A DNA stretch of 20,250 bases, taken from positions 1 through 20,250 of the forward strand of contig CAZWUZ010000029.1 of assembly GCA_964637655.1 (NCBI GenBank). The letters are read 5' to 3'. The DNA comes from CAZWUZ01 sp964637655 [NCBI: uncultured bacterium]. Its GTDB lineage: Bacteria > DAOPZR01. This document shows, in pieces, positions 7,867 through 16,360 of the stretch; the stretch's first letter is position 1, and each line of letters starts with the position of its first letter. The notes under the pieces are model-generated. The model had not been told where the DNA came from, did no database searches, and saw nothing but the letters and a program-made list of their open reading frames with translations. The position numbers and the translations under genes were made by a program.

Positions 7867-8352
7867 ATGCAGCAGGAACAGACAGGTCGCTGGTGGCGTA
7901 TCCTGCAACCGGGGGTGGCGGTATGCCTGCTCCTGCTGGGCACGGCACTCGTGCATGCCGGGCTGACGACCGCGCGTGATGATGTGGCGGCCTGGCGGGC
8001 CCGCTCACTGCCGGCGACCGGCACCGTGGTCGCCCTCGAGGAACAGACCGCGTACAGCGGCAGCGAGGGCCGGGAACGCGTGACGGCGTTCCCGGTGATC
8101 ACCTTTGTCACGCGGGAGGGGCGGACCGTCACCTATCGCGACCCGGCCCCCAACACGCCGGTGCAGGCATTCCTGGTCGGCGACACGGTGCCGGTACGCT
8201 ATGACCCGGCTGATCCGTCACGCGCGGGGCTTGACACGCCGCTGACTGCCCATGCGCCGCCGGTGATCATCACGGTTGTCGGTGGTGTGCTGGCCCTGGC
8301 CGGCGCCTGGCTGCTGCAGGGAACCTGGCGCCGGATGCGCGCTGCCCGGTAA
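7867..8352 (+). CDS. DUF3592-type membrane protein
   Basis: This 161-residue protein has two transmembrane segments (about residues 14-33 and 132-150) around an extracytoplasmic beta-rich domain. The domain has the DUF3592 pattern: TGTVVALEE near the first helix, FPVITFVTREGRTVTYRD in the middle and VGDTVPVRYDPADPSRAGLD before the second helix. The family has no known biochemical role. The stop overlaps the ATG of the LysE-like gene (TAATG), so the two are translationally coupled. The start is supported by a well-spaced promoter rather than a ribosome site. Confidence 0.8.
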   Translation: MQQEQTGRWWRILQPGVAVCLLLLGTALVHAGLTTARDDVAAWRARSLPATGTVVALEEQTAYSGSEGRERVTAFPVITFVTREGRTVTYRDPAPNTPVQAFLVGDTVPVRYDPADPSRAGLDTPLTAHAPPVIITVVGGVLALAGAWLLQGTWRRMRAAR

Positions 8353-9437
8353 TGCTGCCGTTGCCGTCGCTGGCCGCGTTTTTCGCTGCCGCCCTGCTGC
8401 TGGCCCTCGCGCCGGGCCCGGACAACCTCTTTGTGCTGGCACAGTCGGCACTGCATGGTGCGCGCAAGGGGATTGCCGTCACGCTTGGTCTCTGCACCGG
8501 CCTGCTCGTGCATACCGCGCTGGTGGCGCTCGGCATTGCCGCGCTGCTGCATGCCGTGCCCGGGGCATTCCTGCTCGTCCGCCTCTTCGGGGCCGGCTAC
8601 CTGCTGGTGCTTGCGTGGCAGGCGCTGCGCGTGCCGGTCACCGCCGCCGATGCCGACGGTGAGGCCATGCCGCTGCTGCGCTATTACCGGCGCGGCATCA
8701 TCATGAACATCACCAATCCCAAGGTGGCGCTCTTTTTCCTTGCCTTCCTGCCGCCGTTCACCGACCCGCAGCGGGGGTCCGTACCGCTGCAGGTCATGCT
8801 GCTCGGTGCGCTCTTTATCGCCGCCGCGCTCATCGTCTTCGGGACGCTATGTCTCGGGGCCGCTACCATCGGCGTACACCTGCGCCGCCACCCGCGCCTG
8901 CAGCAGCTGCTCAACCGCGCCGCCGGCACGCTCTACCTGCTGCTGGCCGCGCATCTCGCGGTGTCAGCCACTGACGGAGGAGAAATCATGGAACGCTACC
9001 TGCCGCTGCTCGCCCTGCCCGCTTTCCTGCTGCTCTGGTGCGGGGTGCTGTTCCTGCTTGCGCGTCTGGGCGGCTGGACAGAGCTGGCGCAGCGCTACGC
9101 GACGGAACTGCCGTTCCCCGACGGCTGCCGGTATTTCGTCAGTGCGCAGTTCCGCGCGCTGACGCGCTACGGGGGCTGCCTGATCGCCGGGGCGGATGCA
9201 CAGGGGATTTACCTCAAGCCGTGGCTGTTGTTCCGCCCGTTCCATCCGCCGCTGCATATCCCGTGGGCGGAGATTGCGGTCACGGACGAACAGCAGTGGC
9301 TGTGGCGCTGTGTACGGTTCACCTTCCCCGGCGTGCCGGGTGCGTACTGCCGGTTCCGGGCCGCCACCGCGGCCTTTCTTCTCCGCCAGCGCACGGCCGG
9401 TCCCGTCTCTGTTGACCCCGGCGGCGGAATAAGGTAA
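8352..9437 (+). CDS. LysE/RhtB-family exporter fused in frame to a one-TM hypothetical domain
   Basis: This 361-residue frame has two parts. Residues 1-207 are a full LysE/RhtB amino-acid exporter with ALAPGPDNLFVLAQSALHGARKG (19-41), about six membrane helices and MNITNPKVALFFLAFLPPF (118-136); the usual family length is about 205-210. Residues 213-361 are a separate unit: one membrane helix (LLALPAFLLLWCGVLFLLARL), then a beta-rich domain containing YGGCLIAGADAQGIYLKP and HPPLHIPWAEI, which resembles a PH-like membrane-associated hypothetical family. An in-frame ATG at 8988 is preceded by GGAGGAGA (8976-8983), as for an independent gene of 149 codons. So this may be a true fusion, two products from one frame, or two genes whose separating stop has been lost. 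Confidence 0.78.
   Translation: MLPLPSLAAFFAAALLLALAPGPDNLFVLAQSALHGARKGIAVTLGLCTGLLVHTALVALGIAALLHAVPGAFLLVRLFGAGYLLVLAWQALRVPVTAADADGEAMPLLRYYRRGIIMNITNPKVALFFLAFLPPFTDPQRGSVPLQVMLLGALFIAAALIVFGTLCLGAATIGVHLRRHPRLQQLLNRAAGTLYLLLAAHLAVSATDGGEIMERYLPLLALPAFLLLWCGVLFLLARLGGWTELAQRYATELPFPDGCRYFVSAQFRALTRYGGCLIAGADAQGIYLKPWLLFRPFHPPLHIPWAEIAVTDEQQWLWRCVRFTFPGVPGAYCRFRAATAAFLLRQRTAGPVSVDPGGGIR
8976..8990 (+). promoter_or_regulatory. Strong internal ribosome-binding site and start within the LysE fusion frame
   Basis: GGAGGAGA ends 4 bases before an in-frame ATG (8988-8990) exactly at the boundary between the LysE domain and the second membrane domain. It would allow the C-terminal 149 residues to be made as a separate protein. 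A TGA at 8972-8974, just before it, is out of frame. Confidence 0.6.
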
Positions 9438-9449
9438 CTTTTTCCGGTG

Positions 9450-9466
9450 CTGCCGCGCGGCGGCAG
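9450..9466 (+). other. Hairpin overlapping the start of the livJ-like Shine-Dalgarno
   Basis: CTGCCGC-GCG-GCGGCAG is a perfect 7-bp stem with a 3-base loop. Its last bases overlap the start of the AGGAGGAG ribosome site (9465-9472) of the substrate-binding protein gene. There is no T-run after it, so it is not a terminator; it could mask or tune the ribosome site. Confidence 0.4.
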
Positions 9467-9479
9467 GAGGAGAGGCACC

Positions 9480-10652
9480 ATGCGGAATATCGGGATGCTC
9501 GCTATGCTCATCGCCCTGCTGGCGTCCGGCTGCGGTGGCGGGCAGCAGGGAACCACGACGACGGGCGTGGAGGGAACCACCATCGTTATCGGCGGTGTGT
9601 TGCCGCTGACCGGCGAAATCGCCACCTATGGCGTCTCCATGCGCAATGCCATCCAGTTATATTTTGACGAACTGAACGCGCGGGGCGGCATTACGCTCGC
9701 CGACGGCAAGGCATATACCGTCCGCTTCGTCTGCGAGGACGACGGCAGCAAACCCGAAGGGGCGAACAACGCCTTCCGCAAGCTCATCGACCAGGACAAG
9801 GTCTTCGCCATTATCGGCTCGCTGACCAGCAACTGCTCGCTGGCGGGCGCACCCGTCGCACAGGCGGCGAAAGTTGTCACCATCGCTCCGGTCTCGACCA
9901 ACGTGGAGGTGACAAAAATCGGCGACCATATCTTCCGCGCCTGCTTTGTCGACGCCTTTCAGGGCGAGGTCATGGCGCGCTATACCTATGCGTATGCGGG
10001 CGCGCGCCGCGCCGCGGTCATCTACGACAACGGCAACGACTATTCCAAGGGGCTGGCGGAAACGTTCCGCGCCGCCTTTACCCGACTGGGCGGCGAGGTC
10101 GTGGCGGCGGAGGCGTTCACCGACGAGGCGCGCACCACCGACTACGCGGCGCAACTCACCAGCATCAAGGCGGCCAATCCCGACCTGCTCTTTGTGCCCT
10201 GCTACTATACCGCCACGGCGCATATCGCCAGACAGGCGCGCGGGCTCGGGCTGACCGTGCCGCTGGCCGGCTGCGACGGCTGGGATTCGCCGAAACTGGC
10301 GGAACTTGCCGGCGCCGCCATCGAGGGTGGCGTCTTCTCCAATCATTACAGCAAGGACGACACGCGGCCCGAGGTGCAGGCCTTTGTCAGCGCCTACCGG
10401 GCGAAGTACGGCACCGATCCGGATGCCATGGGGGCGCTCGGCTACGATGCGGCGCTGATGCTGGCTGACGCTATCCGCCGCGCCGGTCGGGCTGACCGTG
10501 AGGCGGCGCGCGCGGCGCTGGCTGCGACCCGCGACCTGCAGACGGTTTCCGGGCGAATCTCACTCGATGCGAACCGCAACCCGGTCAAGAGCGCGGCCAT
10601 ATTGCGCCTGACGGGCGGGAGGCAGACCTATCTGCTGACGGTCAACCCGTAA
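9480..10652 (+). CDS. livJ: ABC transporter substrate-binding lipoprotein, branched-chain amino acid type
   Basis: The protein is 390 residues from the ATG at 9480, 7 bases after AGGAGGAG. It begins with a lipoprotein signal (LLASGC, lipidated Cys18), then the Leu/Ile/Val-binding fold: IVIGGVLPLTGEIATYGVSM near residue 36, GAQ-like segments replaced by FAIIGSLTSNCSLAGAPVAQ, VVTIAPVSTNVEVT, and a C-terminal region GALGYDAALMLADAIRRAG. It captures the substrate in the periplasm for the LivH/M/G/F transporter encoded next. This family also binds amides, urea, aromatic compounds and nucleosides, so leucine is not assured. It starts a run of co-directional genes to 18016; no clear promoter was found in the 42 bases upstream. 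Confidence 0.92.
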   Translation: MRNIGMLAMLIALLASGCGGGQQGTTTTGVEGTTIVIGGVLPLTGEIATYGVSMRNAIQLYFDELNARGGITLADGKAYTVRFVCEDDGSKPEGANNAFRKLIDQDKVFAIIGSLTSNCSLAGAPVAQAAKVVTIAPVSTNVEVTKIGDHIFRACFVDAFQGEVMARYTYAYAGARRAAVIYDNGNDYSKGLAETFRAAFTRLGGEVVAAEAFTDEARTTDYAAQLTSIKAANPDLLFVPCYYTATAHIARQARGLGLTVPLAGCDGWDSPKLAELAGAAIEGGVFSNHYSKDDTRPEVQAFVSAYRAKYGTDPDAMGALGYDAALMLADAIRRAGRADREAARAALAATRDLQTVSGRISLDANRNPVKSAAILRLTGGRQTYLLTVNP

Positions 10653-10658
10653 ACATGC

Positions 10659-11699
10659 GTGCTGACACAGGCGGGGGCGCCTGTGCCACATAACCTGCGC
10701 CGGTGCCTGTGCTGGGGCGGCGTGCTGGCGGCTGCCGTAGCTGGCGGCGTGGCCTGGCTGGGCCCCGCCACCTTTACGCAGCAACTCCTCAACGGGCTGC
10801 ACCTCGGCAGCATTTGCGCGCTCATCGCACTTGGCTACACCATGGTCTACGGTATTCTCAAACTCATCAACTTCGCGCATGGCGACCTCTTCATGTTCGG
10901 TGCCTATGTCGCCTGTTTCACCGGTACGGCGGCGCTGGCGCGCGGGCAGGTGGCGTGGGTGGCGCTCCCCGCGGTGCTTATCGCCGCGATGGCGGCGACG
11001 GGGCTGCTCGGCTGGTGCATCGAGCGTTTCGCCTACCGCCCGCTGCGTGCCCAGCCGCGCCTCTCGGCGCTGATTACCGCGCTCGGCGTCTCGCTGCTGC
11101 TGGAAAACTTCTTTGCGCTGCCGCCGCAGGATGTGCCGTGGCCGGTCAGTGCCGTCGTCTTCGGGCCCGACCCCGTCGCCTTCCCGAAACTGATTGAGGA
11201 TGTGCCGCTGACCGTGGCCGGGGTGTCGTTCAGTTCGGTCAAACTCGCCTGCCTGCTCGTTGCGGTCGCGCTCATGCTCGGGCTCGAGTGGTTCGTGCAC
11301 CGCACCCGCACGGGCCTCGCGATGCGCGCGGTGGCGCAGCAGCGCGACGGCGCGGCGCTCATGGGCATCAATGTCGACCGCATCATCGCGTTGACCTTCG
11401 TCATCGGCAGTGCGCTCGGGGCGGCAGGCGGGCTGCTCTTCGGGCTTTCCTACGGCTCGCTCAACTCCCCGACGCTCGGTATCACGCCCGGGCTCAAGGC
11501 GTTCATCGCCGCGGTGCTTGGCGGCATCGGCAGCATTCCGGGCGCCATGCTCGGCGGCTACCTGATGGGCGTCTCCGAGACCTTCGCCACCGCGCTCAAC
11601 TCGAACCTCGGCAGCGGCATCGCCTTTGTCATCCTCATCCTCGTGCTGCTGTGGAAACCGACGGGGCTGCTCGGCAGCACGCGCAGGGAGAAGGTCTGA
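10659..11699 (+). CDS. livH: ABC transporter permease LivH type
   Basis: This is a 346-residue integral membrane permease. It has the LivH hallmark FTQQLLNGLHLGSICALIALGYTMVYGILKLINFAHGDLFM at residues 39-79 (quoted motif starts with the second helix) and the cytoplasmic coupling segment HRTRTGLAMRAVAQQRDGAALMGIN. The C-terminal part has GGIGSIPGAMLGG. It forms the membrane channel with LivM. An extra N-terminal helix (about residues 18-35) precedes the usual LivH start. The GTG at 10659 lies 7 bases after the livJ stop but lacks a clear ribosome site; a GTG at 10683 is an alternative, and both keep the extra helix. Confidence 0.9.
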   Translation: MLTQAGAPVPHNLRRCLCWGGVLAAAVAGGVAWLGPATFTQQLLNGLHLGSICALIALGYTMVYGILKLINFAHGDLFMFGAYVACFTGTAALARGQVAWVALPAVLIAAMAATGLLGWCIERFAYRPLRAQPRLSALITALGVSLLLENFFALPPQDVPWPVSAVVFGPDPVAFPKLIEDVPLTVAGVSFSSVKLACLLVAVALMLGLEWFVHRTRTGLAMRAVAQQRDGAALMGINVDRIIALTFVIGSALGAAGGLLFGLSYGSLNSPTLGITPGLKAFIAAVLGGIGSIPGAMLGGYLMGVSETFATALNSNLGSGIAFVILILVLLWKPTGLLGSTRREKV

Positions 11700-12758
11700 G
11701 TGCGCGCGCTCGGTGCCTTCCTGCGCGGCGACGCGGTGCTCATCGCGCTGGTGCTGACGGTGCCGCTGCTTATCGTGCTTACCGACGGCACGCTGCTCCC
11801 CGGCTTCGCGCCGCTCCCCGCCTACGTGCGCGCCCTCGCCCTGCAGGTCGGGGTCAACCTCGTCGTGGTCATCGGCCTGCTGCTCATCAACGGGCTCTGC
11901 GGGCAATTATCGCTCGGGCATGCGGGGTTCATGGCGCTCGGGGCCTACAGTGCGGCGCTGCTGACGAAGGCGTACGGGGCGCAGCCGCACACGGTTACCG
12001 GCACCTTTCTCATGGTCGCAGGGATGCTGCTCGGCGGGCTGGTGGCGGCCGCTGCCGGCTGGCTCATCGGCAAGCCGACCTTCCGCCTGCGCGGCGATTA
12101 CCTCGCCATTGTCACCCTCGCCTTTGCCGAGATCATCGGCGCGCTGCTGCGCGCCTCGGATGAACTGGCGCCGCTGGCCGGGCAGGTGTGGCCCGCGGCG
12201 GGTGAACTGCTGGCGCAGGTGCGCGGTCCGCGCGGTATCATCGCCATCCCCGCGCTTGCCGACCCGTGGCTGGTTTTTTTCACCGTGCTTGCCGCGGTGC
12301 TCACCGCGCGCAATTTCATCTTTTCCACGCATGGGCGCGCCTGCCGCGCGCTGTGCGACGACGAACTGGCGGCGCAGACGCTCGGCATCGACACGGCGCG
12401 CTACGCCACGCTCGCCTTCTGCGCCGCCGCCTTCTGGGCGGGCGTCGGCGGCGCGCTCTACGCGCATCTCTTCGGGTTTATCGATCCCAACAGTTTCTCC
12501 TTCCTCAAGACCATCGACTATCTCATCTACCTTTACGTCGGCGGCATGCACAGTTTCAGCGGGGTGCTGGCGGCGACCACCGGGCTGACGCTCCTCCCCG
12601 AGGCGCTGCGCGCGCTCGACCTCGCGCAGTGGCGCATGGTTGCCTATCCGCTCATCCTCATCGTGCTCATGCTCTGCAAGCCCGCCGGGCTCTTCGGGCG
12701 CCGTGAATGGCGTCTGCTGCTGCCGCCCGCGCTGCGCCGCCGGGAGCCGCGCGCATGA
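11700..12758 (+). CDS. livM: ABC transporter permease LivM type
   Basis: This is a 352-residue polytopic membrane protein, second permease of the transporter. Typical LivM segments are LLLINGLCGQLSLGHAGFMALGAYSAALL (in parts from about residue 60), GDYLAIVTLAFAEII, and the coupling loop GRACRALCDDELAAQTLGIDTARY. The later YLYVGGMHSFSGV replaces the common GGxGSxxGP pattern. The GTG start at 11700 follows the livH stop directly (TGAGTG) and has AGGGAGAAGG at 11685-11694. The stop overlaps livG as ATGA, so translation is coupled along the operon. Confidence 0.9.
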   Translation: MRALGAFLRGDAVLIALVLTVPLLIVLTDGTLLPGFAPLPAYVRALALQVGVNLVVVIGLLLINGLCGQLSLGHAGFMALGAYSAALLTKAYGAQPHTVTGTFLMVAGMLLGGLVAAAAGWLIGKPTFRLRGDYLAIVTLAFAEIIGALLRASDELAPLAGQVWPAAGELLAQVRGPRGIIAIPALADPWLVFFTVLAAVLTARNFIFSTHGRACRALCDDELAAQTLGIDTARYATLAFCAAAFWAGVGGALYAHLFGFIDPNSFSFLKTIDYLIYLYVGGMHSFSGVLAATTGLTLLPEALRALDLAQWRMVAYPLILIVLMLCKPAGLFGRREWRLLLPPALRRREPRA

Positions 12759-13531
12759 ATATCCTGGAACTGCGCGGCGTCTCGGTCGCGTTTGGCGGCC
12801 TGCAGGCGGTGGCGGGGATCGACCTGGCGGTGCGGCGCGGGGCGAAACATGCCATCATCGGGCCGAACGGCGCAGGCAAGACGACGCTCTTCAACCTCAT
12901 CACCGGCCTCTACTCGCCTGACGCGGGGGAAATCATCGGTGACGGCGAGCCGCTGCAGGGGCTGCCGCCGCATGCGGTCAATGCGCACGGCATCGCCCGC
13001 ACCTTCCAGAACATCCGCCTTTTCCCGTCGCTCTCCGTGCTCGACAACGTGCGCGTGGCGGCACATGCGCGGCTCGCCTACCCGCTGCCGGCGGCGCTGC
13101 TGGCCGGCGGCACGGCGGCAGCGGGCGAAGCGCGCATGGAGCGTGCGGCGCGCGACCTGCTGAAATTGTTCAACCTCGACGCGGTGTGCGACCAGCCGGC
13201 GCAGTCGCTCCCCTACGGCGAGCAGCGGCGTCTCGAGATCGCCCGTGCCATCGCCTGCCGCCCGAAACTGCTGCTGCTCGACGAGCCGGCGGCGGGGATG
13301 AACCCGGCGGAAATCGGGCAGCTGCGCACGCTGCTGCAGGCGGTGCACGAGGAATACGGGCTGACGACGCTGCTCATCGAGCACCATATGCAGCTGGTTA
13401 TGGAACTGTGTGAAACGATCACCGTGCTCGATTTCGGGAAGGTGATCGCCACCGGCACGCCGGCGGAGGTGCAGCGCCACCCGCGCGTGCTTGCCGCCTA
13501 CCTCGGTGACGACGGGGAGGAGACCGCATGA
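12755..13531 (+). CDS. livG: ABC transporter ATPase LivG type
   Basis: This 258-residue ATPase has Walker A GPNGAGKTT (36-44), Q-loop Gln85 in ARTFQNIRLF, signature region LPYGEQRRLEIARA (152-165), Walker B LLLLDEP (172-178) and switch His210. LPYGE in place of LSYGQ is a small departure from the usual LivG signature. The extra helical insert after the Q-loop (LAYPLPAALLAGG) is typical of LivG as opposed to LivF. It hydrolyses ATP with LivF to drive import. The ATG at 12755 overlaps the livM stop (ATGA); a further ATG upstream at 12707 lies inside livM and is not needed. Confidence 0.93.
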   Translation: MNILELRGVSVAFGGLQAVAGIDLAVRRGAKHAIIGPNGAGKTTLFNLITGLYSPDAGEIIGDGEPLQGLPPHAVNAHGIARTFQNIRLFPSLSVLDNVRVAAHARLAYPLPAALLAGGTAAAGEARMERAARDLLKLFNLDAVCDQPAQSLPYGEQRRLEIARAIACRPKLLLLDEPAAGMNPAEIGQLRTLLQAVHEEYGLTTLLIEHHMQLVMELCETITVLDFGKVIATGTPAEVQRHPRVLAAYLGDDGEETA

Positions 13532-14244
13532 ACGGCGGCTTCCTGCTCACTGTCGAGCGCCTGCGCGTCGCCTACGGCGCCATTACCGCGCTGGACGACG
13601 TCACCCTGACCGTCGGGGCGGGCGAGGTGGTCGCCATCGTCGGGGCCAACGGGGCGGGCAAAACGACGCTGCTGCGCACGCTGTCGGGACTGCTGCGCCC
13701 GGCGGCGGGGGAAATCCGCTTCAATGGAGAACGGCTCGACGGGCTGGCGCCCGACGCCATCGTTCGGCGCGGCCTTATCCATGTTCCCGAGGGGCGCTGC
13801 ATCTTCCCGGAGATGACCGTGCGCGAAAACCTGCGCCTCGGGGCCTGCCTGCGGCGCGATGCGGCGGCCATCGCCCGCGACGAGGAAAAGGTGCTCAATC
13901 TCTTCCCGCGGCTGCGCGAGCGGCTGGCGCAGCGCGGCGGCACGATTTCGGGCGGGGAGCAGCAGATGCTCGCCATCGCCCGCGGCCTGCTGGCGCGCCC
14001 GACGCTGCTGCTGCTCGACGAGCCGTCGATGGGGCTCGCCCCGAAACTGGTGCGCGAGATCTTCCGCATCGTCGGGGAGATCAGCCGCGACGGGGTGACG
14101 GTGCTGCTCGTCGAGCAGAACGCGCATCTCGCGCTGGCGGCGGCACAGCGCGCCTACATTCTCGGCAACGGGCGCGTGCTCATGGACGGGGCGGCGGAGA
14201 ATTTTGCCGACGACCCGCGCGTGCGCGATGCCTACCTGTCCTGA
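13528..14244 (+). CDS. livF: ABC transporter ATPase LivF type
   Basis: This is a 238-residue ATPase, partner of LivG. It carries Walker A GANGAGKTT (39-47), the LivF-specific VPEGRCIFPEMTVRENL (86-102), signature SGGEQQMLAIARGL (141-154), Walker B LLLLDEPSMGLAP (160-172) and VEQN (195-198), where LivF has Gln in place of the switch His. The ATG overlaps the livG stop as ATGA. All five parts of a branched-chain amino acid-type importer are thus present in the standard J-H-M-G-F order. Confidence 0.93.
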   Translation: MNGGFLLTVERLRVAYGAITALDDVTLTVGAGEVVAIVGANGAGKTTLLRTLSGLLRPAAGEIRFNGERLDGLAPDAIVRRGLIHVPEGRCIFPEMTVRENLRLGACLRRDAAAIARDEEKVLNLFPRLRERLAQRGGTISGGEQQMLAIARGLLARPTLLLLDEPSMGLAPKLVREIFRIVGEISRDGVTVLLVEQNAHLALAAAQRAYILGNGRVLMDGAAENFADDPRVRDAYLS

Positions 14245-14257
14245 AGGGAGGATGACC

Positions 14258-15445
14258 ATGGCGGTTGATGTGCTGGTGCTCAATGCGCTGATTCTCGACC
14301 TGCGCAGTCCCGCGTTTACGTTCGCCGGGAAACTGGCCGGACCGGGCGGGCTGGCGAAATGCGCGACCGCCGATCTTCCCCCCTACACGCCGGCGGAACT
14401 CGACGCGTTCATCGCGCGCAGCGCGACCGCGGGCGGCGCGGGGAACGTGGCGCCGCTGCTCACCCGCGCCGGACTCGCCGCCGCGGTGGGCGGCTATCTC
14501 GGGCGGGGACCGTATCACGGGCTGGACAGCGCAGGACGCGCCTTCCACGACCTGCTCGCCGCGGCCGGAGTCGACCTCTCCGCGGTGCTCGTCCACCCGA
14601 CGCTGCCGAGCGGGATGACCTTCATTCACGAGGTGCCGGCCGGGGAACGGGGCGGGCTCGCCTGTTTCCTCAATGCCAATGACGATTTTGATTTCGCGGT
14701 CTTTGCCCCGCATGTCGCGCGCCTGCAGCCGCGCGTGGTGCAGTATCTCTATTCCGGACTCTCGGCGCGCGGTGACGCGCATGGCGGCCGCGACCTGGCG
14801 GCGTTCATCGGTCAGTGCCGCGAACGTGGGGCGCTGACCATCGTCGACAGTCACACGCTGACGGGCGATCCGCAGGCGCATATCGACCGGCGCGAGCCGC
14901 TTGCCGCCTACCGCCTGCTCGAGCCGCTCCTCCCCGAGCTGGACATCTTTTTCACTTCGCAGGACGAGGCCCGCCTGATCCGCCTCACGCTCGACCCGGA
15001 GTACCGTGGCGACACGGATGCGCCGGGGTTCCTGCAGTTTCTCGCCCGGCGTTTTGCCGACCGCCGCCGCACGCAACTCTTCGGGGTGACCGTGCGCGAC
15101 GGCGCGCATACCTGCCTGGTGACACCGGACGGCGCTCTCCAGCCGCCGGTGTTCCATGCCTCGCGCTTCATGGTGGGCGAGGTGCGGGACCTGGTTGGAG
15201 CGGGTGACGCGTTCCGCGCCGGCCTGCTCACCGTGCTGGCCCGTCAGGCGGATGCCTTCCGCCGCGGCACGCCCGACCTTGCCGCCGCGGTGCAGACAGG
15301 CAACCTGATGGCGGTGCTCTATATCACCGCGCCGCTGCATGACCGCTACCGCGGCATACCCGATGCCGCGACACTGGCGCGCGTGGTGCAGAGCGGGCGC
15401 TCGTTTGCCACGCTGGCCGACCTGCGCGTGGCGCTGGCCGCATGA
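14258..15445 (+). CDS. PfkB-family carbohydrate/nucleoside kinase
   Basis: The protein is 395 residues from the ATG at 14258, 6 bases after AAGGGAGG (14244-14251); an ATG at 14252 abuts that site and is less likely. The ribokinase/PfkB fold is shown by GGAGNVAPLLTRAGLAAAVGG (59-79) near the substrate site and by DLVGAGDAFRAGLL (311-324), in which Asp317 is the catalytic base and GAGD the anion hole. It phosphorylates a sugar, nucleoside or similar hydroxyl compound with ATP in the cytosol. It is longer than typical PfkB kinases (about 300-330), with an extended N-terminus. It lies 13 bases after livF, suggesting that it may act on what the transporter imports; the substrate is not known. Confidence 0.85.
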   Translation: MAVDVLVLNALILDLRSPAFTFAGKLAGPGGLAKCATADLPPYTPAELDAFIARSATAGGAGNVAPLLTRAGLAAAVGGYLGRGPYHGLDSAGRAFHDLLAAAGVDLSAVLVHPTLPSGMTFIHEVPAGERGGLACFLNANDDFDFAVFAPHVARLQPRVVQYLYSGLSARGDAHGGRDLAAFIGQCRERGALTIVDSHTLTGDPQAHIDRREPLAAYRLLEPLLPELDIFFTSQDEARLIRLTLDPEYRGDTDAPGFLQFLARRFADRRRTQLFGVTVRDGAHTCLVTPDGALQPPVFHASRFMVGEVRDLVGAGDAFRAGLLTVLARQADAFRRGTPDLAAAVQTGNLMAVLYITAPLHDRYRGIPDAATLARVVQSGRSFATLADLRVALAA

Positions 15446-15474
15446 CCTGCGCGCCGGGGCGGTGAGCGGAACCC

Positions 15475-16338
15475 ATGTGGCTCGTCTACACGCTGGCTGC
15501 GACACTGCTCTACGGCGTCATGAACTTCGTCAACAAGGTCGCGGTCGAGCGCGGCTACAGCGCGCCGGTGATGGTCGCGGTCTCGGCGGCGACGGTCAGC
15601 ACCGGCTGCCTGCTGGCGCTGCTGCTGCGCGGCACCATGCCGGCGGCGGCGGGACTGCTGGCTGTTTTCGCCTGTCTCAACGGGTTCTTCTACGGGAGCG
15701 GACACCTGGCCAAACTGGCGGCGCTGCGGCGCGCGCCGGCGGGTGTGGTCTTTCCGCTCGACAAGTTCAATGTGCTGTTTGTCATCATCATCGGGATACT
15801 CTGGTTTGGCGACCGCCCGACGGGGATACAGGCGGCGGGAATGGTGCTGGCGGTCGCGGTGCTCGTCCTGCTGGTGCGGCAGGACCCGGGGGAGCGGAAA
15901 GCGGCCCATACTGCAGGGGTGCTGCTGGCACTGCTGGCCGCCGGCTGCACCGCGCTGTCGATGACGGCGGGGAAACTTGCCGCCGAACGCGTCGACAAGG
16001 CGGGCTACATGTTCGTGTCGTATACGCTGGTGTTCGGCTATGCGCTGCTGCTTGCCCGGCTGCGCCTGTCGCGCTCCGCGCTGCGCGCGGCGCTTACCGA
16101 CCGCCGCCAGGTCGCGGCAGGGATGCTCATCGGGCTGCTCAACGGGATCGGCTACTACTGCATCCTGCACGCGTTTGCGGCGTACCAGCTGGCGCTTATC
16201 CAGCCGGTGTTCGCCCTCTCGATTCTCATTCCCATCATCCTCTCGGCGATGGTCTATCACGAACACCTGAACGCGCGGCGGTGGGGCGCCATCGTGCTCG
16301 CCCTGCTGGCAGTCATCCTCATCAAGGCCGGCGGCTGA
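15475..16338 (+). CDS. EamA/DMT-superfamily transporter
   Basis: This 287-residue protein has about ten hydrophobic helices in two repeated halves, the 5+5 layout of drug/metabolite transporters. Signs are NFVNKVAVERG after the first helix, APAGVVFPLDKFNVLFVIIIGILWFGDRPT at the end of the first half and AYQLALIQPVFALSILIPIILSAMVYHE at the equivalent place in the second. Members export amino acids, nucleosides or other metabolites. The start lies 29 bases after the kinase stop with only a weak GAGCGGA upstream. Its position beside an importer and a kinase hints at metabolite exchange, but the substrate is unknown. Confidence 0.85.
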   Translation: MWLVYTLAATLLYGVMNFVNKVAVERGYSAPVMVAVSAATVSTGCLLALLLRGTMPAAAGLLAVFACLNGFFYGSGHLAKLAALRRAPAGVVFPLDKFNVLFVIIIGILWFGDRPTGIQAAGMVLAVAVLVLLVRQDPGERKAAHTAGVLLALLAAGCTALSMTAGKLAAERVDKAGYMFVSYTLVFGYALLLARLRLSRSALRAALTDRRQVAAGMLIGLLNGIGYYCILHAFAAYQLALIQPVFALSILIPIILSAMVYHEHLNARRWGAIVLALLAVILIKAGG

Positions 16339-16360
16339 TGCGGACAGGAACGGTGGCGTC

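Noticed and set aside
10560-11906. 448-residue antisense frame opposite livH
   Set aside because: Its composition (Arg, Glu, His, Gly repeats) is that of a shadow frame; livH on the + strand has strong family motifs throughout.
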